From: Cupriavidus consociatus
GTDB lineage: Bacteria; Pseudomonadota; Gammaproteobacteria; Burkholderiales; Burkholderiaceae
NCBI RefSeq assembly: GCF_017814975.1
Contig: NZ_JAGIQA010000021.1
Span: 1-64,000, forward strand
Length of the DNA: 64,000 nucleotides
Reading direction: 5' to 3'
This document shows positions 26,170 through 34,859 of this stretch, piece by piece. Each line of letters starts with the position of its first letter. Position 1 is the first letter of the stretch. The translations under genes and the position numbers were made by a program. Under the pieces are notes generated by a model that was not told the DNA's origin, searched no databases, and was given only the letters and a program-made list of their open reading frames with translations.

Positions 26170-27489
26170 TCAATATGACACCCGATGAAACGGGTTTATG
26201 GGCATACCGGCCACGCTTTCGAACGCGACAAAACCGTGGCAGTACTCGTCACTCCCGAAATCCGCGACACACGCATTTTCTATGATTTCGATCAGAAAGC
26301 CGTCAAACACGATGGGTTTTCCGCGCTTAAGGATTTTTACGATGGTCGCATAGAGGCAGAGCGTCACGGCCCGCACAGATAATCGACTAAGGCTGCTACC
26401 GAGCAAACGTTGCACAGCCTTCTTCGCCCAGACATGACGAACATCGTCCGTCAATGAGTAGTTCCCCAAAGACGGTCCTTCATCAAAAAAATAGCGGAGA
26501 ACATGAAGGGCTGCAACGTGATGATCTTGCGATTCAATTCGTAGCAGGCTACCGTCCCGCCACACCCTTGAGCAATGTCGCTCGGTACAAGGCGCCATTT
26601 GTACTAGCAGCCATTTCGCCAGCATTCGTAGCGTAGCCCGATACACGAGATCGACGTACCGCCGCTCATCCCTCCGACGCCTTGATTGAAACAATAGGGT
26701 CGCGTCTCGGCGCAAACACCAACTGAGTATTGTTACATAACGCTTAGAGCTCTCAAGGCTTGACGGGAGGGAAGCCGAAAGACGAGCGCATAGCGCGTAG
26801 GCAAGCGCTTCGCGCCTCTCCCAATAGCTGCAAATCTCTGCATACGCAGACCCAACGTCAGCATGAGCCAGATGTAGGCTGTTTGCCCAGGCCAATAGGC
26901 TCTCGAACCTTCGGTGAAGTTCTGCTTCGTGGCCCCGGAATTCAAAATGCATGCGAGGGAAAAACTCCCCGCCGGAGATTGACGATCGGCAATGCTTGCA
27001 GAAATATGGATTCGACGTGTTACAGGCATCAATCACGCTTGGTAGTGCGCAACCACAATTGTGACAACGAGACGTCAACGGTACCGCATGGATCGGACAC
27101 AAGGGGAGCGCAATGCATTGATACCAAAAGCTGTGGTAGCCGGACTCCAAACACAACGGACATATCCTGAGCCTCGATGAAAACAATGCACCCAAGAGGC
27201 AAGCCGCGCGCCCGGTCATAACGCTCGCTTCCTCGACCGGGCGCTGCAGAATTACACCAGCATTCGCCAGTGCCGCGGCTAGTACATTAGATGCATCAAA
27301 GTAGCATTGCATCCTCCTGCCCCAGTAACGTTTGACATGCAGCACTGTCAAGTCGCCCTCGCTTAGGTCATTTAGCTGAACCCATCGCATCAGTAAAGAT
27401 AACGTCGACTCGTAAGGAAGCGGCCCCCACTGTACGCCTGTCCAAGCCAGCACTTGCCTGTCCGCTTCGTTCGTTACCATAATGAGCAC
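26170..27489 (-). CDS. tniQ: TniQ/TnsD-family target-selection protein
   Basis: Up to 439 residues (GTG 27489; ATG 27480 is an alternative). The TniQ zinc-binding signature is clear: CPLC (residues 110-113), then CPIH (131-134), then CHNC (142-145), with a possible second cluster CKHC near 167. The basic C-terminal half fits DNA binding. In Tn7-like elements this protein recognises the attachment site and recruits the ATPase TnsC. It follows tnsC by 6-15 bases. It is longer than the about 300-residue TniQ of Tn5053 or CRISPR-associated transposons and shorter than Tn7 TnsD, so it probably recognises DNA directly. Confidence 0.8.
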   Translation of the reverse strand: MLIMVTNEADRQVLAWTGVQWGPLPYESTLSLLMRWVQLNDLSEGDLTVLHVKRYWGRRMQCYFDASNVLAAALANAGVILQRPVEEASVMTGRAACLLGALFSSRLRICPLCLESGYHSFWYQCIALPLCPIHAVPLTSRCHNCGCALPSVIDACNTSNPYFCKHCRSSISGGEFFPRMHFEFRGHEAELHRRFESLLAWANSLHLAHADVGSAYAEICSYWERREALAYALCARLSASLPSSLESSKRYVTILSWCLRRDATLLFQSRRRRDERRYVDLVYRATLRMLAKWLLVQMAPCTERHCSRVWRDGSLLRIESQDHHVAALHVLRYFFDEGPSLGNYSLTDDVRHVWAKKAVQRLLGSSLSRLSVRAVTLCLYATIVKILKRGKPIVFDGFLIEIIENACVADFGSDEYCHGFVAFESVAGMPINPFHRVSY

Positions 27490-27495
27490 CAGATG

Positions 27496-28491
27496 CTAGT
27501 CATCCATCATACCGGCGGCATGCGCTACTGCAGCGTCCCAGTACTCTTTGTCCAGGCTACCTTTTTTGAAATCGTCGTCCGCAACGCGAACTACAAAGTA
27601 CGAAAGCGCATCGAAAATTCGCCGACTCAGCAAGTACCTCTCCTTTTTCTTATTTACCCCACTTCCAACTTGTATCTCTCTGACTAGACCAAGACTTTCA
27701 AAGGCTTTCCAAAAGACTTCCAAGTCGTTTTCGAATCGATATCCCTCTGCGACCGCCTGCGGGAAGAAGTACTGGGCCCAGGTGCATCCGGACTCTTTCG
27801 GCCAAGTTTTGACGTCAACCGCGTGGAGTAAGGCTTTCAGTGATTCCTTGTTGTAACCACGCAATCTCACTCTATGAAGACCAAACCGATCAGCACATGC
27901 GCCAGCGGGCCCGTGTGATTGCATGGATTCCAGCTTCATCTTCAAATCCGGGTCCTCTCCACATGTCACTACGATCAATGAACTACCTCTCTTCACAAGT
28001 TTATTATGTATGTCCTTGAGAAATCCGAAATCTTCGGGTAAAAATGCCTGGGCCTCGTCCAACAGCAGCACCATCATGTTCCACAACGTCGTGCTGGCCA
28101 ATACTTCGAGGCTATTGCATACGCGCACTTTGAGCCTAGGGGTTTCTCCGCTAAGCTTGGGATGATCTATCGACCAAAGAACTTCTATGAAGAAGGCACG
28201 TATGGAAGGCACCTCGCGGTTTGCTGCCGAGTAATCCAGTGTTGCAAGACTGCCACCAAAATCGGCCGGTAACTGCGCACTCAGCGCGCGTAACAGCGAC
28301 GTCTTTCCCTCTCCCGTTACCTCTGAGATGTAAAAGCTTCGACGCTGCAAGATACAGAGCTTGCATGCCGCATAAGCCTGTCTTATTGGTGGCGTCCACA
28401 ACGGAGTATTACTCTCGTGTGCGAGAAGGGGATGGGTACCGGTTTGCAAACGACTACGAATATCATCGAGAATAGCTTCAGACATCATCAT
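27496..28491 (-). CDS. tnsC: TnsC/TniB-like AAA+ transposition ATPase
   Basis: 331 residues from ATG 28491 (start set by AGGAGAT just upstream). A P-loop lies in ISEVTGEGKTSLLRAL (residues 56-71); its first position is Glu instead of the usual Gly. Walker B is MMVLLLDEAQAFLPED (Asp145-Glu146), followed by a sensor-like LIVVTCGED. The protein links target recognition by TniQ to the transposase and gives target immunity in related systems. The start codon overlaps the end of tnsB, so the two are translationally coupled. Confidence 0.85.
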   Translation of the reverse strand: MMMSEAILDDIRSRLQTGTHPLLAHESNTPLWTPPIRQAYAACKLCILQRRSFYISEVTGEGKTSLLRALSAQLPADFGGSLATLDYSAANREVPSIRAFFIEVLWSIDHPKLSGETPRLKVRVCNSLEVLASTTLWNMMVLLLDEAQAFLPEDFGFLKDIHNKLVKRGSSLIVVTCGEDPDLKMKLESMQSHGPAGACADRFGLHRVRLRGYNKESLKALLHAVDVKTWPKESGCTWAQYFFPQAVAEGYRFENDLEVFWKAFESLGLVREIQVGSGVNKKKERYLLSRRIFDALSYFVVRVADDDFKKGSLDKEYWDAAVAHAAGMMDD

Positions 28492-30439
28492 ATCTCCTGG
28501 TATTGCGAAATTCGCCGAATACACCCCGTGGCTCTCTGCTACCGTGCTCGGCAGATGATCGAGTTGATTTCTCCGCTGGGTCGTATGCGATCTGTCGCTG
28601 TAGCTTGGCAATTTCCAATGCTTCGCGTTTGTTTCGCTTTTTGGGATTCTGGTCGATGAGTGCTTGACGCTGCGCCTTTATAGCCTCATGCACAACCCGA
28701 GGATCTCGTTCGGGTGGACACGCTAAGGCTTTCCGATTCATGACTTGCCGAGCCAGAATCGAATACTTCCAGTCTGCCCAGCGGGCGTCCGGATTTAGTT
28801 GTCCAAGATCCTGTCCAGTACTGAGGATGACGCCCCATGCTTTGCGAATGTCCATCCGCTGGATTTGAAGCTCCACTTTCTGCCCAATCAGCGTGAAGTC
28901 GGAGGAGAGTCGCTGATTTGTATAGCGGCATCGATCAAATTGAACGTAGGGCCGCACGCCCTTCTTCACTGAACCTCGGACAGTGGCCACCAGCTTATGC
29001 ATCAGGAGCCGTAACTCCGGCACGCTTGCGATTGGCAAAGGCTGTGGTACCCAATCGAGCTCCGGCCGTGTCGCATAGCCTTCCAATATGTCGCGAATGG
29101 TGCTGCGGAAGAGTTTTTCCGGCGTAAATACTGTGTGATGTTCTGCGATGACGGCATCGAGTATCGCCGTAAGATCCCTGTCACGCAGCGTGTACCGTGC
29201 TGCCTCCTCCTCTGGCTCGCGGCGCCGCGGGTCATGCGGCCCACTACCATAGGTACACCGAAGTCGATGGAGACCCCGTTCAGCCAGCTTTCCATTAAGT
29301 CGTTCAATAAAGGGGCGAAGCCACCAGGCACGCGGAACGCCGAACTCGACAGCGCAACCGAGTACATCTATGACATTGTTCACAAAATCATTGGCAACGT
29401 TCGCCCACCCATTGTCGACTTTAAGTAGGCAACACCCCTGCCGGGCGCATAGAGGAATCAGATTCGGCAGGAGTGAAGCCTGTGCAGGTACAGCATCGCG
29501 CATCAATGGTGGGTTGTCGTCCTGTGCCGCCGGCATCAACGAACTAAGGACAGTTTGGAGGGCCGTATCGGACGACGGCTCGGCCTCATATGCGACGTGA
29601 TAGCCGCATACGCCCCCCATATACTCGTCGGCCAACAACCCGACATACCAACGAGCGACAAGCAATCTATGTAGGTGACCATAGCGGTCCTCGAACTCGA
29701 TGTACCCAGGCGCATCCTGCCGGACATAATCTAATTCCAGGATCGAAAAGGGCATCCACGCTTGGATCAAGCGTGGATGCCCTTTCCCGATCCTCAAGTG
29801 CCACGCGGCCTCCTCCCCACTGCGCTCCCGGATGTATGCGGTAGTTCTGGCTTTCAACAGCGCACGCAAATACTTCTGCAGCGCAGAGTATCCGAGATTG
29901 CGCGTATTGAATGGCCATTCGCCCGGTTTGAGCTTTCCTTTTAATTCCTCAATAAACTCCCTGTGAATGTTGGCAATTGACTTCCTGGCCTCGACATACT
30001 CACCATCATCATTCTGACCCAGGAACTGCTTTATGACTCGCTTACGTAGCCAGGGAAACCGGACAAACAGCTGCCCGAGTGCACCAGCGAATCCGCTCGA
30101 GCAACTTGCGCCCAAAACGAAATTACGCACGACCGGTTTAGTGCGCGTGTATGCCACCACGTGAAGCCCTGGATGAAGTGCACGAAAACCGAAGATCCGC
30201 TTATCCGGGGCGACGGCGAGGCAACGCTTGATGATGCGACGCAAATTATCATCCGAAATCAGCGTTTGGGTCGCAATGTCCCGGAAAGGGTATCCGGCCA
30301 TGTAGAGGGCGATCGCTTCTTTTTTGCGCGCTACTCCACGACGTGCATTTTCATCTAGTTGAGATACGTCGATCTCGGGCCAGGCATCAATATCCTGCAA
30401 TGCGGCAGGAATCAAGGAACGTCTCGCACCTGTTTTCAT
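28478..30439 (-). CDS. tnsB: TnsB-type DDE transposase (Mu/Tn7 family)
   Basis: 653 residues. Helix-turn-helix-like N-terminal DNA-binding segments are followed by an RNase H-like integrase core with the catalytic triad in LELDYVRQDA (Asp237), LKVDNGWAN (Asp342) and FIERLNGKLAE (Glu379), then a Mu transposase C-terminal beta domain and a basic, charged tail that would contact TnsC. The ATG overlaps the stop of tnsA (ATGA). The enzyme cuts transposon 3' ends and joins them to target DNA. Codon use is less GC-rich than in the flanking catabolic genes. Confidence 0.88.
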   Translation of the reverse strand: MKTGARRSLIPAALQDIDAWPEIDVSQLDENARRGVARKKEAIALYMAGYPFRDIATQTLISDDNLRRIIKRCLAVAPDKRIFGFRALHPGLHVVAYTRTKPVVRNFVLGASCSSGFAGALGQLFVRFPWLRKRVIKQFLGQNDDGEYVEARKSIANIHREFIEELKGKLKPGEWPFNTRNLGYSALQKYLRALLKARTTAYIRERSGEEAAWHLRIGKGHPRLIQAWMPFSILELDYVRQDAPGYIEFEDRYGHLHRLLVARWYVGLLADEYMGGVCGYHVAYEAEPSSDTALQTVLSSLMPAAQDDNPPLMRDAVPAQASLLPNLIPLCARQGCCLLKVDNGWANVANDFVNNVIDVLGCAVEFGVPRAWWLRPFIERLNGKLAERGLHRLRCTYGSGPHDPRRREPEEEAARYTLRDRDLTAILDAVIAEHHTVFTPEKLFRSTIRDILEGYATRPELDWVPQPLPIASVPELRLLMHKLVATVRGSVKKGVRPYVQFDRCRYTNQRLSSDFTLIGQKVELQIQRMDIRKAWGVILSTGQDLGQLNPDARWADWKYSILARQVMNRKALACPPERDPRVVHEAIKAQRQALIDQNPKKRNKREALEIAKLQRQIAYDPAEKSTRSSAEHGSREPRGVFGEFRNTRRYDDV

Positions 30440-31077
30440 TTTTCGATCCTCGATAGCAAGGAACGACGCGAGAACAATTGCTTTGTGAGTTCGGTTCGCA
30501 AAGTCCCTACTGCGAGCTGCTGTGCAATGGCAGCGAGCATAATGGCAAAATCTATACCCGGTTGGGCAATAACCTCGCTCACCGCAACGGTATGGCGGCC
30601 CTCAAAGAGTCCTCTGAGAACTAACAGTTCTTTGCCAGCGTACTTACCATGAGCACGGGTACGTGCTGCACAGAGGAATCTCCAATTTTGGGGGAGCAGG
30701 CCGGCAGCGCGAATTTGTGCTTCGGTCTTAATAACAACGGGATAAGGACATTGATCTTCTTCTGGCAAGCCCCGCCGGCAGAAATACCAGCGCTCAATGG
30801 TTTCATCCATAAAATGGACGTCCACAGCTTCGGAAACTGAGGCGGTACTCGCAAAATCAGAACACAAGATGTACCGGCGAATCTGGGGATCTCCCTCCGC
30901 CAACATGAGGTGCCAGAAACAAACTTGCCCAAATACCGCCAACCGCTTGTCGTTCTTGGGGGACTCAAAGACATATAGATTGCGCAGGCCTCGTCCGGGC
31001 AAGTCAACATAATGACGCGCAGCAATCGTTCGCGGCATAACTACCGTATGTGCCTCGTGTTTCATCGCGATCCTCAT
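30436..31077 (-). CDS. Divergent TnsA-like endonuclease subunit (putative)
   Basis: 213 residues, placed exactly where tnsA lies in Tn7-like operons and overlapping tnsB by ATGA. The sequence is compatible with the TnsA restriction-endonuclease-like fold: a candidate Glu38 (YVFESP), Asp86 (AVDVHFMDE) and Lys117 (PVVIKTE) could form the E-D-K metal site, but the residue before the lysine pair is not the usual acidic-x-Lys and similarity is weak. TnsA cuts the 5' strands so that transposition is cut-and-paste. ATG 31065 preceded by GAGG is an alternative start. Confidence 0.6.
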   Translation of the reverse strand: MRIAMKHEAHTVVMPRTIAARHYVDLPGRGLRNLYVFESPKNDKRLAVFGQVCFWHLMLAEGDPQIRRYILCSDFASTASVSEAVDVHFMDETIERWYFCRRGLPEEDQCPYPVVIKTEAQIRAAGLLPQNWRFLCAARTRAHGKYAGKELLVLRGLFEGRHTVAVSEVIAQPGIDFAIMLAAIAQQLAVGTLRTELTKQLFSRRSLLSRIEK

Positions 31078-32026
31078 ATTCTCGAGGGATGAGACCAGGC
31101 CTTGCGCGGCAGCAAAACATTCCCCTTGACTTCTGGGAAGAAATGAAGCAAAGTCAATCCAAGCTTGCGGAGATGTTTCGGTAAGTGCGAGCGCTGCACT
31201 GGCCGGAATTCTTTCAGGCGATAATATTCTCCTCGTCGTGTCGGACGATTTAGGTTTTGGCGCGAGATCAGCCGTTACTGATCTCGCGCCGTGCTGTTTT
31301 CAAGCACGAGCAACTGACTCGTAATTGTATTTGTCATAGTCGCCCCCCAAAAAATTGCAAGCTTTATCGGCGAGTCAGAAATCTCGCTAAGATGATTTTA
31401 AGGCGCAGGACGGGAGGATGTCTCCGGGAATTTTGGCCGGCATATAAATAAAATATTTTTTTATTATCCATGGCTGTCGGTTTTTCGCTTTTTGTTGGAA
31501 AACTTGACACATTTCCAGAAAATCTCATAAGCCCGGGCGTCGGAAGCCACGAATGCGCCGCATTTTTGCGTGATCGGCGCGCCTTATGGCCTTTTGACCA
31601 CCACGGCGGTAATCGCAAACAAAGTGACCTGCGGAACACGCGTCATTGTTATTTGTGTGGAAAACCAGACTCGATTAGGAAATTCGAACGTCATACTGAC
31701 CACCTCTCCCGTAGGCGTTCTGATGCCGGCTCTGCTATTGCAGCTTAGAAGTCACACGTCGTGAGATGGTCCCTTGACGATTTAGCTGTCACCGCCGCAG
31801 GTCTGCTAGGCACAAACGCTTGGCAAGTTCAGATGCTTCGCCCCTCGTCGCGCTCTGCAGTCGTGGACTATCGTTCTGCAGGGCTTGGCTAATATCCCCT
31901 GCCATTCGTAAGCGCTACCGATGGCGTCATCTCAGCTAATCCCATAGCCGAAAATTAGCAACGCAGCGCACGCAGTGTTGGACCCATCGGAGTTGATTGC
32001 CCTGTTCGCCGCGGCGCGCGTCAAGG
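31078..32026. other. Noncoding A/T-rich region upstream of tnsA, likely Tn7-like element end
   Basis: About 950 bases with no supported gene. It contains a perfect 13-bp stem hairpin (31259-31290), an A/T tract with an AATAAAA/TTTTATT inverted repeat around 31447-31465, and a decamer GACGATTTAG occurring at 31244-31253 and 31776-31785. These would fit a transposon end carrying several transposase-binding sites, but a clear TGT/ACA terminus with target duplication was not found. Confidence 0.45.
31259..31290. repeat. Perfect 13-bp inverted repeat upstream of tnsA
   Basis: Arms GGCGCGAGATCAG (31259-31271) and CTGATCTCGCGCC (31278-31290) with a 6-nt spacer, about 180 bases before tnsA. It could be a terminator that insulates the transposition operon from outside transcription, an attenuator, or a protein-binding site. 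GCGAGATCAGC also occurs once at about 25971, on the other side of the module. Confidence 0.7.
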
Positions 32027-32041
32027 TAGATGTCGCCTCAT

Positions 32042-33136
32042 TCATGCAGCCAAACGCTGGTTTTCGGCCCCCAGGTTGACGCTGCTGGACACCACAACAT
32101 CGCGCTCGGGGTTGAGCGTGACGGTCCCAATTGGCGACCAATCTCGTGTGTGGCGTGACCAACGTCGCGGGTTGCGCTCACGGGCCTGGGCGTACAGCTC
32201 ATGGCGCGCGGCGAGAATCGTGTCATCTTGTCCGGCGTGGCGCTGTGCCGGGCTCACGTAGCGGATGCCACTGTGCCGGTGCTCATGGTTGTACCAGTTG
32301 ACGAAGTGCGCCGCCCAGGTACGCGCCGCAGTCAGATCGGCAAAGCCCTTGGATGGGAACTCCGGCCGGTACTTGGCCGTGCGGAAGAGGCTCTCCACAA
32401 AGGCGTTATCGTCGCTCACCCGCGGACGCGAATACGATGGCTTGACGCCCAGCCAGTGCAACATCGCCAATACCGTGGTGGCCTTGAGCGTGGCACCATT
32501 GTCGCCGTGCAGTAGCGGCTTGGCCTCCATGGCATGAATGCCCTCGGCCAGCTCCGTGCGTTTGACCAGATGCGCCGCGTGGTCGGCGTCGTCGCGATCG
32601 TGGACCTCGAAGCCCACGATCTTGCGGCTGTACACGTCCAGGATCAGGTACAGGTAAAACCAGCGCCCAGCGACCTCGGCCGGTAGATAGGTCATGTCCC
32701 AGCACCACAGTTGGCGCGGCCCCGTGGCCACGTGCGTGGTGGGCGGACGGCTTTGGCGCGGCGCCTTAGCACGCCCCCGATGCCGGGTCTGCCCATGGGC
32801 GCGCAGCACGCGGCCAAAGCTCGATTCGCTTGCCAGGTAGACACCCTCATCGGCCAGCATGGGCACGATGCGTGCCGGCGGCATGTCGGCGAAGCGCGGC
32901 TCGTTGGCAACGGCCAGAATGCGTTCGCGCTCCTCGATGCTCAGCGCATGCGCCGGCGTGGGCCGTTCGGCCCCGGGGCGGCGGTCGCCGACCACCAAGC
33001 CATCGTGGGCCTTCCAGCGTTGCAGCGTGCGCACGGTTATGCCAGTTACCTCGCAGGCCAGGCGCAGGCGGGCACCGCCTGTATGAGCGGTTTCGATATG
33101 GCGGACCATTATTTGGCGATCTTCCAGGCCGATCAT
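32042..33136 (-). CDS. IS3-family transposase OrfB (DDE integrase domain)
   Basis: 364 residues. An HTH_21-like N-terminal segment (ERERILAVANEPRFADMPPARIVPMLADEG) precedes the integrase core with catalytic residues in WCWDMTYLPA, LLHGDNGAT and DNAFVESLFRTAKYRPEFP, the last being the typical IS3 signature around the glutamate. The gene starts with ATG overlapping the orfA stop (ATGA) but is more likely made as an OrfAB fusion through the slippery site at 33175-33181. It appears intact. Confidence 0.93.
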   Translation of the reverse strand: MIGLEDRQIMVRHIETAHTGGARLRLACEVTGITVRTLQRWKAHDGLVVGDRRPGAERPTPAHALSIEERERILAVANEPRFADMPPARIVPMLADEGVYLASESSFGRVLRAHGQTRHRGRAKAPRQSRPPTTHVATGPRQLWCWDMTYLPAEVAGRWFYLYLILDVYSRKIVGFEVHDRDDADHAAHLVKRTELAEGIHAMEAKPLLHGDNGATLKATTVLAMLHWLGVKPSYSRPRVSDDNAFVESLFRTAKYRPEFPSKGFADLTAARTWAAHFVNWYNHEHRHSGIRYVSPAQRHAGQDDTILAARHELYAQARERNPRRWSRHTRDWSPIGTVTLNPERDVVVSSSVNLGAENQRLAA

Positions 33137-33567
33137 GCGTCCTCGTCCTTGTCCTTCGGGAAGATCCCTTCGAGCTTTTTTGAGAGTATCAGCAGGGCGG
33201 CGGCTTCGGCCAGCGCCTTCTCCTTGCGGTGCAGCTCGCGCTCGAGTTCCTTGATGCGGCGCCGATCGGCCTTTGTCTCACGATGGGTGGCGCGCGCATC
33301 CTCGGGCTCAGCCAGCGCCTGCGTGGCGGCAGTGCGCCACTGCTCCAACTCCTGCGGATACACACCGTTCTCACGGCACCAGGCGTTCTTGCTGGCCTCG
33401 TCCATCGCAGCCGTCGCCAGCACCGCCTCAAACCTGGCCGCCGCTGTCCATGCCCGCTCGCGAGCGGGCATGGACATAGCGTCCGCACGCCAGCGTTCCA
33501 GCGTGGCCACTGCCACACCCAATTCCCTTGAAACCACCTCCACCGCCGCACTCTCCGGCGGCAACAA
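33133..33567 (-). CDS. IS3-family transposase OrfA
   Basis: 144 residues. The N-terminal helix-turn-helix (VVSRELGVAVATLERWRADA) binds IS ends; a second helical segment (SKNAWCRENGVYPQELEQWR) and a C-terminal leucine/charge-rich coiled coil (RRRIKELERELHRKEKALAEAAALL) for oligomerisation follow. Its frame is offset from orfB so that a -1 shift near its 3' end gives OrfAB. Confidence 0.9.
   Translation of the reverse strand: MLPPESAAVEVVSRELGVAVATLERWRADAMSMPARERAWTAAARFEAVLATAAMDEASKNAWCRENGVYPQELEQWRTAATQALAEPEDARATHRETKADRRRIKELERELHRKEKALAEAAALLILSKKLEGIFPKDKDEDA
33175..33181 (-). promoter_or_regulatory. AAAAAAG slippery heptamer, probable programmed -1 frameshift site
   Basis: On the minus strand the heptamer A6G lies in orfA near its end. 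The -1 frame is open from here into orfB with no stop, so a shift would produce the OrfAB fusion transposase, the known mechanism for IS3-family elements. Confidence 0.6.
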
Positions 33568-33661
33568 CCGTGCTACCGCCCGGTTTTGAATTCCTTTCCG
33601 TAACGAGCCACTTCTATCTCTTATCGCCCCCAGGGTTCAAATTCTATCGGGGCGACATCTA

Positions 33662-34212
33662 TTTTGCCGCGGGGGGGCCGCAAAAGGCCGGTCGACTTTC
33701 GCCGACCTGGGCGAACCAGTCTTGAGTGCCGTTGAAAGGAACGCTCCCTAGCGCTGGCTCACGAAACCGTCTGCCTACTTGAACAGTCGCCTTAGTCGAC
33801 CCTTTCAGGCGCGCACACTCCGGCCGCTTGCTCGTCCATGACGCAGAACTCTCGCGCCTTCTTGCAGCGATGTCGCGGAGGCCAGCTTACACGTTATGTT
33901 CGGCATGCCGGTCAGATCCGATGGCGCACACACCATAGGTGCGCAATGCCGCGACGCCTTGCGCAGCGCAAGTTGCTATCGCTCAATTGTGCTACCCGCT
34001 TATCAAAAACAGACGAGGCGACTGAACCGTTTGCAATGTTGACGGCCGCCGAATGAGCCATGGGTCAGGACCCCGACTCCTCTGAGAATCATCGAACAGC
34101 TCTCAGAGTACATGCGCGCATAAGAGTTTTGGCGCGTCAGAACCCGGGACCTTCGCTGCACGAGTTGGCCAGCGCCGGGGGATATGAAGTTGGAATCCAC
34201 GGCGCCATGGCC
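33662..34212. other. Region without recognisable genes between two insertion sequences
   Basis: No frame here shows a conserved domain with a start and ribosome binding site. It is probably accumulated debris between the IS3 element and the small ORF at 34213. Confidence 0.35.
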
Positions 34213-34503
34213 TCATTGGTGCCGGAATGTGCGACGGAGCCGGTCGCGCAAGCGAGGCAAGTTGGCCACCCAACCTTTGGTCACCACGTCTTGCGCCGGC
34301 AGTCGTTCGCTGGGATGCGCGGCGAAGTAGTGCTCGCTCGCCTGCATCAGACGCGCGGCTTCGCGCGGGAAGCTCGATTGCACCACCATAGCGGCCAGCC
34401 GGAATACGTTGGCCTCACGCTGGTTCAGTGCGGACCCCGTGCGCTCGCGTGCAACGGTCGCGCAGCGACGTAGGAGTCCAGCTTCGACGTCACGGGAACT
34501 CAT
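34213..34503 (-). CDS. Small hypothetical protein
   Basis: 96 residues from ATG 34503 (GGAAG lies eight to twelve bases upstream); a longer in-frame start at 34587 is less likely. The sequence SSRDVEAGLLRRCATVARER...VFRLAAMVVQSSFPREAARLM looks like a globular, mainly helical, basic-tailed protein rather than an antisense shadow. No family recognised. It stands alone between mobile elements, so it may be a leftover of a larger accessory region. Confidence 0.35.
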   Translation of the reverse strand: MSSRDVEAGLLRRCATVARERTGSALNQREANVFRLAAMVVQSSFPREAARLMQASEHYFAAHPSERLPAQDVVTKGWVANLPRLRDRLRRTFRHQ

Positions 34504-34859
34504 GCTGGATCTTCCGATGGGTGGTATCAACAGATACCTGGCAACAGCAAAAAGTAGACCAATGCTCACTCCGCATGGCTGTTTCATCTTAGTCCGTGAA
34601 GTTTATAACACGGCTTACGTTGCTAGTTACTACGGCCTAGCGGGAGAAAGCAGACCTTATCGCGCTAACGGTGGAGCCGGCCATCGCTATCACGGATTAA
34701 TATTTCCCGAGCATTTGTACCTTATGCGCCTCCCTACTTTTGCCTCCAGTTTTATGTTGCTCTTACTTTTCCACGTCATGTTTCCACACATAGATCGTGG
34801 GAGAAAAAGCGCCGCGTATTCCAAGGACAGGCCGCTAGGGTAACAGTCAAGCCAAATCT
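34504..34859. other. Intergenic A/T-rich region before ISNCY transposase
   Basis: No gene is supported. The A/T-rich part around 34600-34800 contrasts with the GC-rich transposase gene that follows. The presumed left IS end lies at its right boundary. Confidence 0.35.

Larger units (their letters stand above)
32027..33661 (-). mobile_element. IS3-family insertion sequence with orfA/orfB
   Basis: The two transposase genes are bounded by 11-bp inverted repeats: TAGATGTCGCC at 32027-32037 and GGCGACATCTA at 33651-33661. The left repeat is 5 bases from the orfB stop and the right one about 84 bases before the orfA start, as expected for a complete IS3 element of about 1.6 kb. TAGA ends resemble the IS2 subgroup. 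No matching direct repeats flank it (left ...TCAAGG, right TTTTGC...), suggesting later rearrangement or deletion of one flank. Confidence 0.8.

Noticed and set aside
26170..31077. Tn5053/Tn402-type element
   Set aside because: A gene in the tnsA position overlaps tnsB, and no resolvase or res site is seen, so a Tn7-like assignment fits better.
31257..31764. Several 60-90 codon frames upstream of tnsA
   Set aside because: They span the hairpin and A/T tract, have no ribosome binding sites and no protein-like conservation.
26170..31800. CRISPR-associated transposon
   Set aside because: No CRISPR repeats and no cas genes found near the Tn7-like module; TniQ is longer than in such systems.
32022..33666. 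Target-site duplication around the IS3 element
   Set aside because: The bases outside the 11-bp terminal repeats do not match; apparent TAGA/TCTA symmetry is part of the inverted repeat itself.
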